NCBI RefSeq assembly: GCF_002443255.2
Contig: NW_019211458.1
Location: forward strand, 41,482,365 to 41,546,364
DNA from: Varroa destructor
Taxonomy: Eukaryota > Arthropoda > Arachnida > Mesostigmata > Varroidae
DNA length: 64,000 nt
Reading direction: 5' to 3'
Position numbers and translations under genes: made by a program
The notes under the pieces: model-generated
The model's input: the letters and a program-made list of their open reading frames with translations, nothing else
What the model was told of the DNA's origin: nothing
Databases searched by the model: none
In this document: positions 61,110-64,000 of the stretch, in pieces
Numbering within the stretch: position 1 is the first letter of the stretch
Layout of the letters: each line of letters opens with the position of its first letter

Positions 61110-62640
61110 GTCATTGAAAGAATACGAGCTATTTTAGGCTTACTCTATGACAGCTAAAAAGAATCCAAGCTTCCTGTCAAAAACTAAGCTTTACAATATT
61201 ACAACAACTCTTAGGTTTCGGTAAAGGTTTGAATTTTAAACCTAAAGATTTTTTTTCTATCTAAAGTTCATGAATATGCGACAACAAAAAATGTAAAATG
61301 ACTTATGTGCTGTAAGCCATGTGTAATTTCTATAATGCCAACTTAGAAAACTTGCTTTTCTTTTTCATAGCAGACTCACAATTCCTTTTTGGCTGCTTAC
61401 GACATATCTGGCGGGATCGGGATTTTTACTTTGAGAAAATAAATCATAAGCATGTTTGTCGCTTTTTCTACTATTTCGATTTTAGCTGAAGACCACAATG
61501 TGTTTAAGCCCAAATGCTAACCCAAATGAGTGTTGTGTCTTCCAGTTTCATAAGCAACCTGCTACCACTACTCAGTCGGTGGACAATTCGGGGTCCAATC
61601 CCGCCAAAGGAGGTTTGACTGATTCATCATGAACTCTAACGGCACCAATCCGTCTGCTCGAAGTAGATTCCAATACTCTGGTTTGACCAAGTTTACATGA
61701 TCGATTTGATATTATTGTGTCGAGCCTTACCTTCACTGCGCTGTCTTATAGGGCAATTAATTATCTAGTAAATGCTTCAAGTTTTACGTTCAGTGCTACT
61801 GCCGATAAGTATTACTCTCAACGACTGGCTTCCGGCACGAAACGAGATGTGTTTACACGTACTCTAGAACCTAAACCACCTCACGTGGGTCTAAGTTTAG
61901 CAGGCAAATACATTACCACCATAAGAACAGCTGCAGGTCCATTATTTTGGTGTTCTATCCGTGCAATTTTCAGACGAAGCAAAACTATTCGTAAGTTTAA
62001 TAACTAGATATAAACATTTCAAATAAATCCATTAGATATTTAGAAGTTTCCCGTTATTGATCAGCGTAACAAAATTAATATGTATCAGTGAGCACTATGT
62101 TTATAAATGCAAAGAATAACATGTATCTTCCAAGTTAGACTATTTCTAACCAAACTCATCGACATTCCTATAAACCGTTCCGTCCATAGCTAATTATGAC
62201 ATTGGCATTTTTTCCATTTGTTGACTACGTTAAACTAAAGTATTCTGCTATCAAAATTACAAATAAAGCTATTAACAGTTTGCACAGCCTTAAAATTGTT
62301 TGATTACGCACGTACATAAATAGAAAGGATTTTTGCAGCTCCGTTTTGCTATCAATCGTACCATAGCTGTAGTCTATGTATCTATATCCATAATTTGTAA
62401 CCTCTTATCGGTGTCTCAAGATCCTATCTTCACGTGGATCATTTTTGTCAGACACTATCTTAACCGATCTGCAAGTCTGATCAATATGCTGTCTTAGCAA
62501 GACCGCTCAGTCTTCAAATTATCTCTCTCGTACAGAATTGTTTTTCTATTGCTCCAAATTGTTTGTACGTAATCGCTGCCTACAATACATGTATTACTTT
62601 AATCTTCTTTTGTGCGTATTAACAAGCACTAGCTAGGCAA
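61110..62640. other. No confident gene
   Basis: An open frame at 61717-62007 lacks clear signals. The rest is AT-rich and closed. Confidence 0.35.
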
Positions 62641-63229
62641 GACGTTCCCCATGCTACTTTTTCGCAATACCAGCGGTCATTACGATCACGTAATTCACGT
62701 AAATGTGCGCATTTATTGCCTTCATACATTCGACTCGTGTACTACGCGTGTGTAAGTATATCCATAAGCAGCTTGCGAGTATCCTATATTCGTTGTCAGG
62801 CCGGCTTCTGTTTTCTGCCGTGGTATTTACAAGCTGTGTTACCATCACTGCCACCGGGATTGCCGATTCCCCCGCTGTTGTTGTTGCCGCTGCTGCGGCT
62901 AGATGGCCTTCGAACATCTTTGACACCGGGGCAAACTGGCTGCTCAAAGGGCCGTGGGCGAATAGGTTTCGCAACACTCACCGGCCAATACGTGTGCACA
63001 CATCCGCGCACGGGTTCGTTTATCAACAACATACGCAGCTCTGTTGGCAAGCGCTGTTTATTACCCCAATGGCAGCAGTAGATAGAATGAATAGCGTTAC
63101 CAGCGACAACCACCCTAAAGACAGCAGAGTTGTTGCCTTTACTTTCACCTTGTTGTTACTTTTAATATATAATACTGCCGCCACAACAGCCATATAACAA
63201 AACACAGAGGCGGTGATATCGACGGCGGT

Positions 63230-63262
<33 letters not shown>

Positions 63263-63770
63263 GCACAACTGTTAATTCACAAGATGTCTAGGGATGCAAT
63301 GATGCAGACTGTTGCCTTTGAAGAAATAGGCAGCGTGTTCTAATGCTATCGCTGGCGGGACTTACTCCACTTTTCGAACGTTGTCGCCAACGAACGTCGT
63401 CTATGTGTCCGAAGTAGGGGCAAAACGACCGATCGGCCACCTACGGCATTTCCGAAGAACAGAGTCAGTCAACCAACCGCACGATTGCTCTGTGGGATAG
63501 CGACTTAGGGTGAAACTTTCCTCCCCGTTAGCAGTAACAGTGGAAGCACAACTTGTGAAACGATGGCCTAACAGACAACGAGACTGAGCGAAATGCCAGC
63601 CGCCGGATTGGCAGCATATCGAGATATTACGTATAACTGGGGTTAAACGACGGTCAAAGTCAATAACGTTAATATCAGCGGAATTGCTGAGAGTAATACG
63701 TGGAGAATGAGAAGCGGGAATGATGTTTGAAATCACAACACGCTAGCTTCTTCTTCGGGACACTAACAGC
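62640..63770. other. GC-richer stretch, open on both strands, function unclear
   Basis: Open frames of 96-164 codons occur in several frames on both strands, including ATG at 62703. They overlap heavily, which is typical of GC-richer promoter or 5' regions, not of one gene. The CAG/TAG repeat lies inside. I cannot choose a coding strand. Confidence 0.3.
63230..63262. repeat. (CAG)n then (TAG)n microsatellite
   Basis: CAG units change to TAG units by a single-base difference. Confidence 0.9.
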
Positions 63771-64000
63771 TCTGGTATTATCAGTAGAGGCTAAATGAGG
63801 GGGGAATGGGTAAAGCAGCGTGCTAAAATATATGATGATTGAGGTTTAATGACGTGTCAGTAATGGCATAGTTAATAACTAGGTGGCCTGTCTTCGTTCA
63901 GGCCCAGGTCGACCTTTGGCCAATGTCTCATCAGTGTTTGTGTTTCGAGTTGGCCAGAAAGAGTTATCTTGGACCTTCGGCTAAGGCCGTTGGGTGGATT

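Overview
The window reads as intron-rich, AT-rich arthropod nuclear DNA. The evidence is: GT-AG split exons; a secreted-protein gene whose first coding exon is only four codons and ends in a phase-0 intron inside the signal peptide; a TATA box spaced 32 bases from a TCAGT initiator; many di-, tri- and tetranucleotide microsatellites; and two decayed mariner transposons. No bacterial operon, ribosome-binding-site pattern, CRISPR array, tRNA or rRNA was seen. A mite or other chelicerate is my guess, at low confidence.

The best-supported gene is on the minus strand at 15307-16984, with its promoter near 17260. It encodes a 180-residue secreted protein: a signal peptide, then Ser-Ser-Gly-Trp repeats, then a compact conserved block (KIVIIK ... 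TIDQGGKIL), then more Gly-Trp repeats to the last residue. About 11 kb away, in the same orientation (26504-26953), lies a second copy of this family. It keeps the conserved block, but the repeat part has collapsed into a CAG-encoded Gln run followed by three in-frame stops. No signal-peptide exon was found for it. I read it as a decayed tandem duplicate, with one unusual alternative (a 39-base intron).

A second compact locus is on the minus strand at 51788-52314. A 5'-UTR splice acceptor leads into a 78-codon tail-anchored-type membrane protein. Only 46 bases beyond its stop, a 77-codon charged helical ORF begins, followed by an AATAAA. This arrangement could be a two-ORF transcript.

The rest is mostly intronic or intergenic. 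Single open exon-like segments with splice signals occur on both strands. The clearest are plus-strand 46774-46902, 43859-43943, 57161-57393, 59095-59224, 2873-3071 and 9323-9486, and minus-strand 48003-47941, 37895-37723, 34281-34227 and 20044-19791. Several have compatible reading phases (for example 43859 -> 46774), so parts of one or more large genes may cross the window. I recognised no family for them, and they are given as candidates.

Mobile elements are mariner relics at about 14130-14800 and 54175-55250; the latter still shows the DD34D spacing. The most striking unexplained structure is a near-perfect inverted repeat at 47244-47310, with 30-base arms and a 7-base loop. Two of its three mismatches become G-U pairs if it is transcribed from the minus strand, which makes it a pre-miRNA-like candidate.
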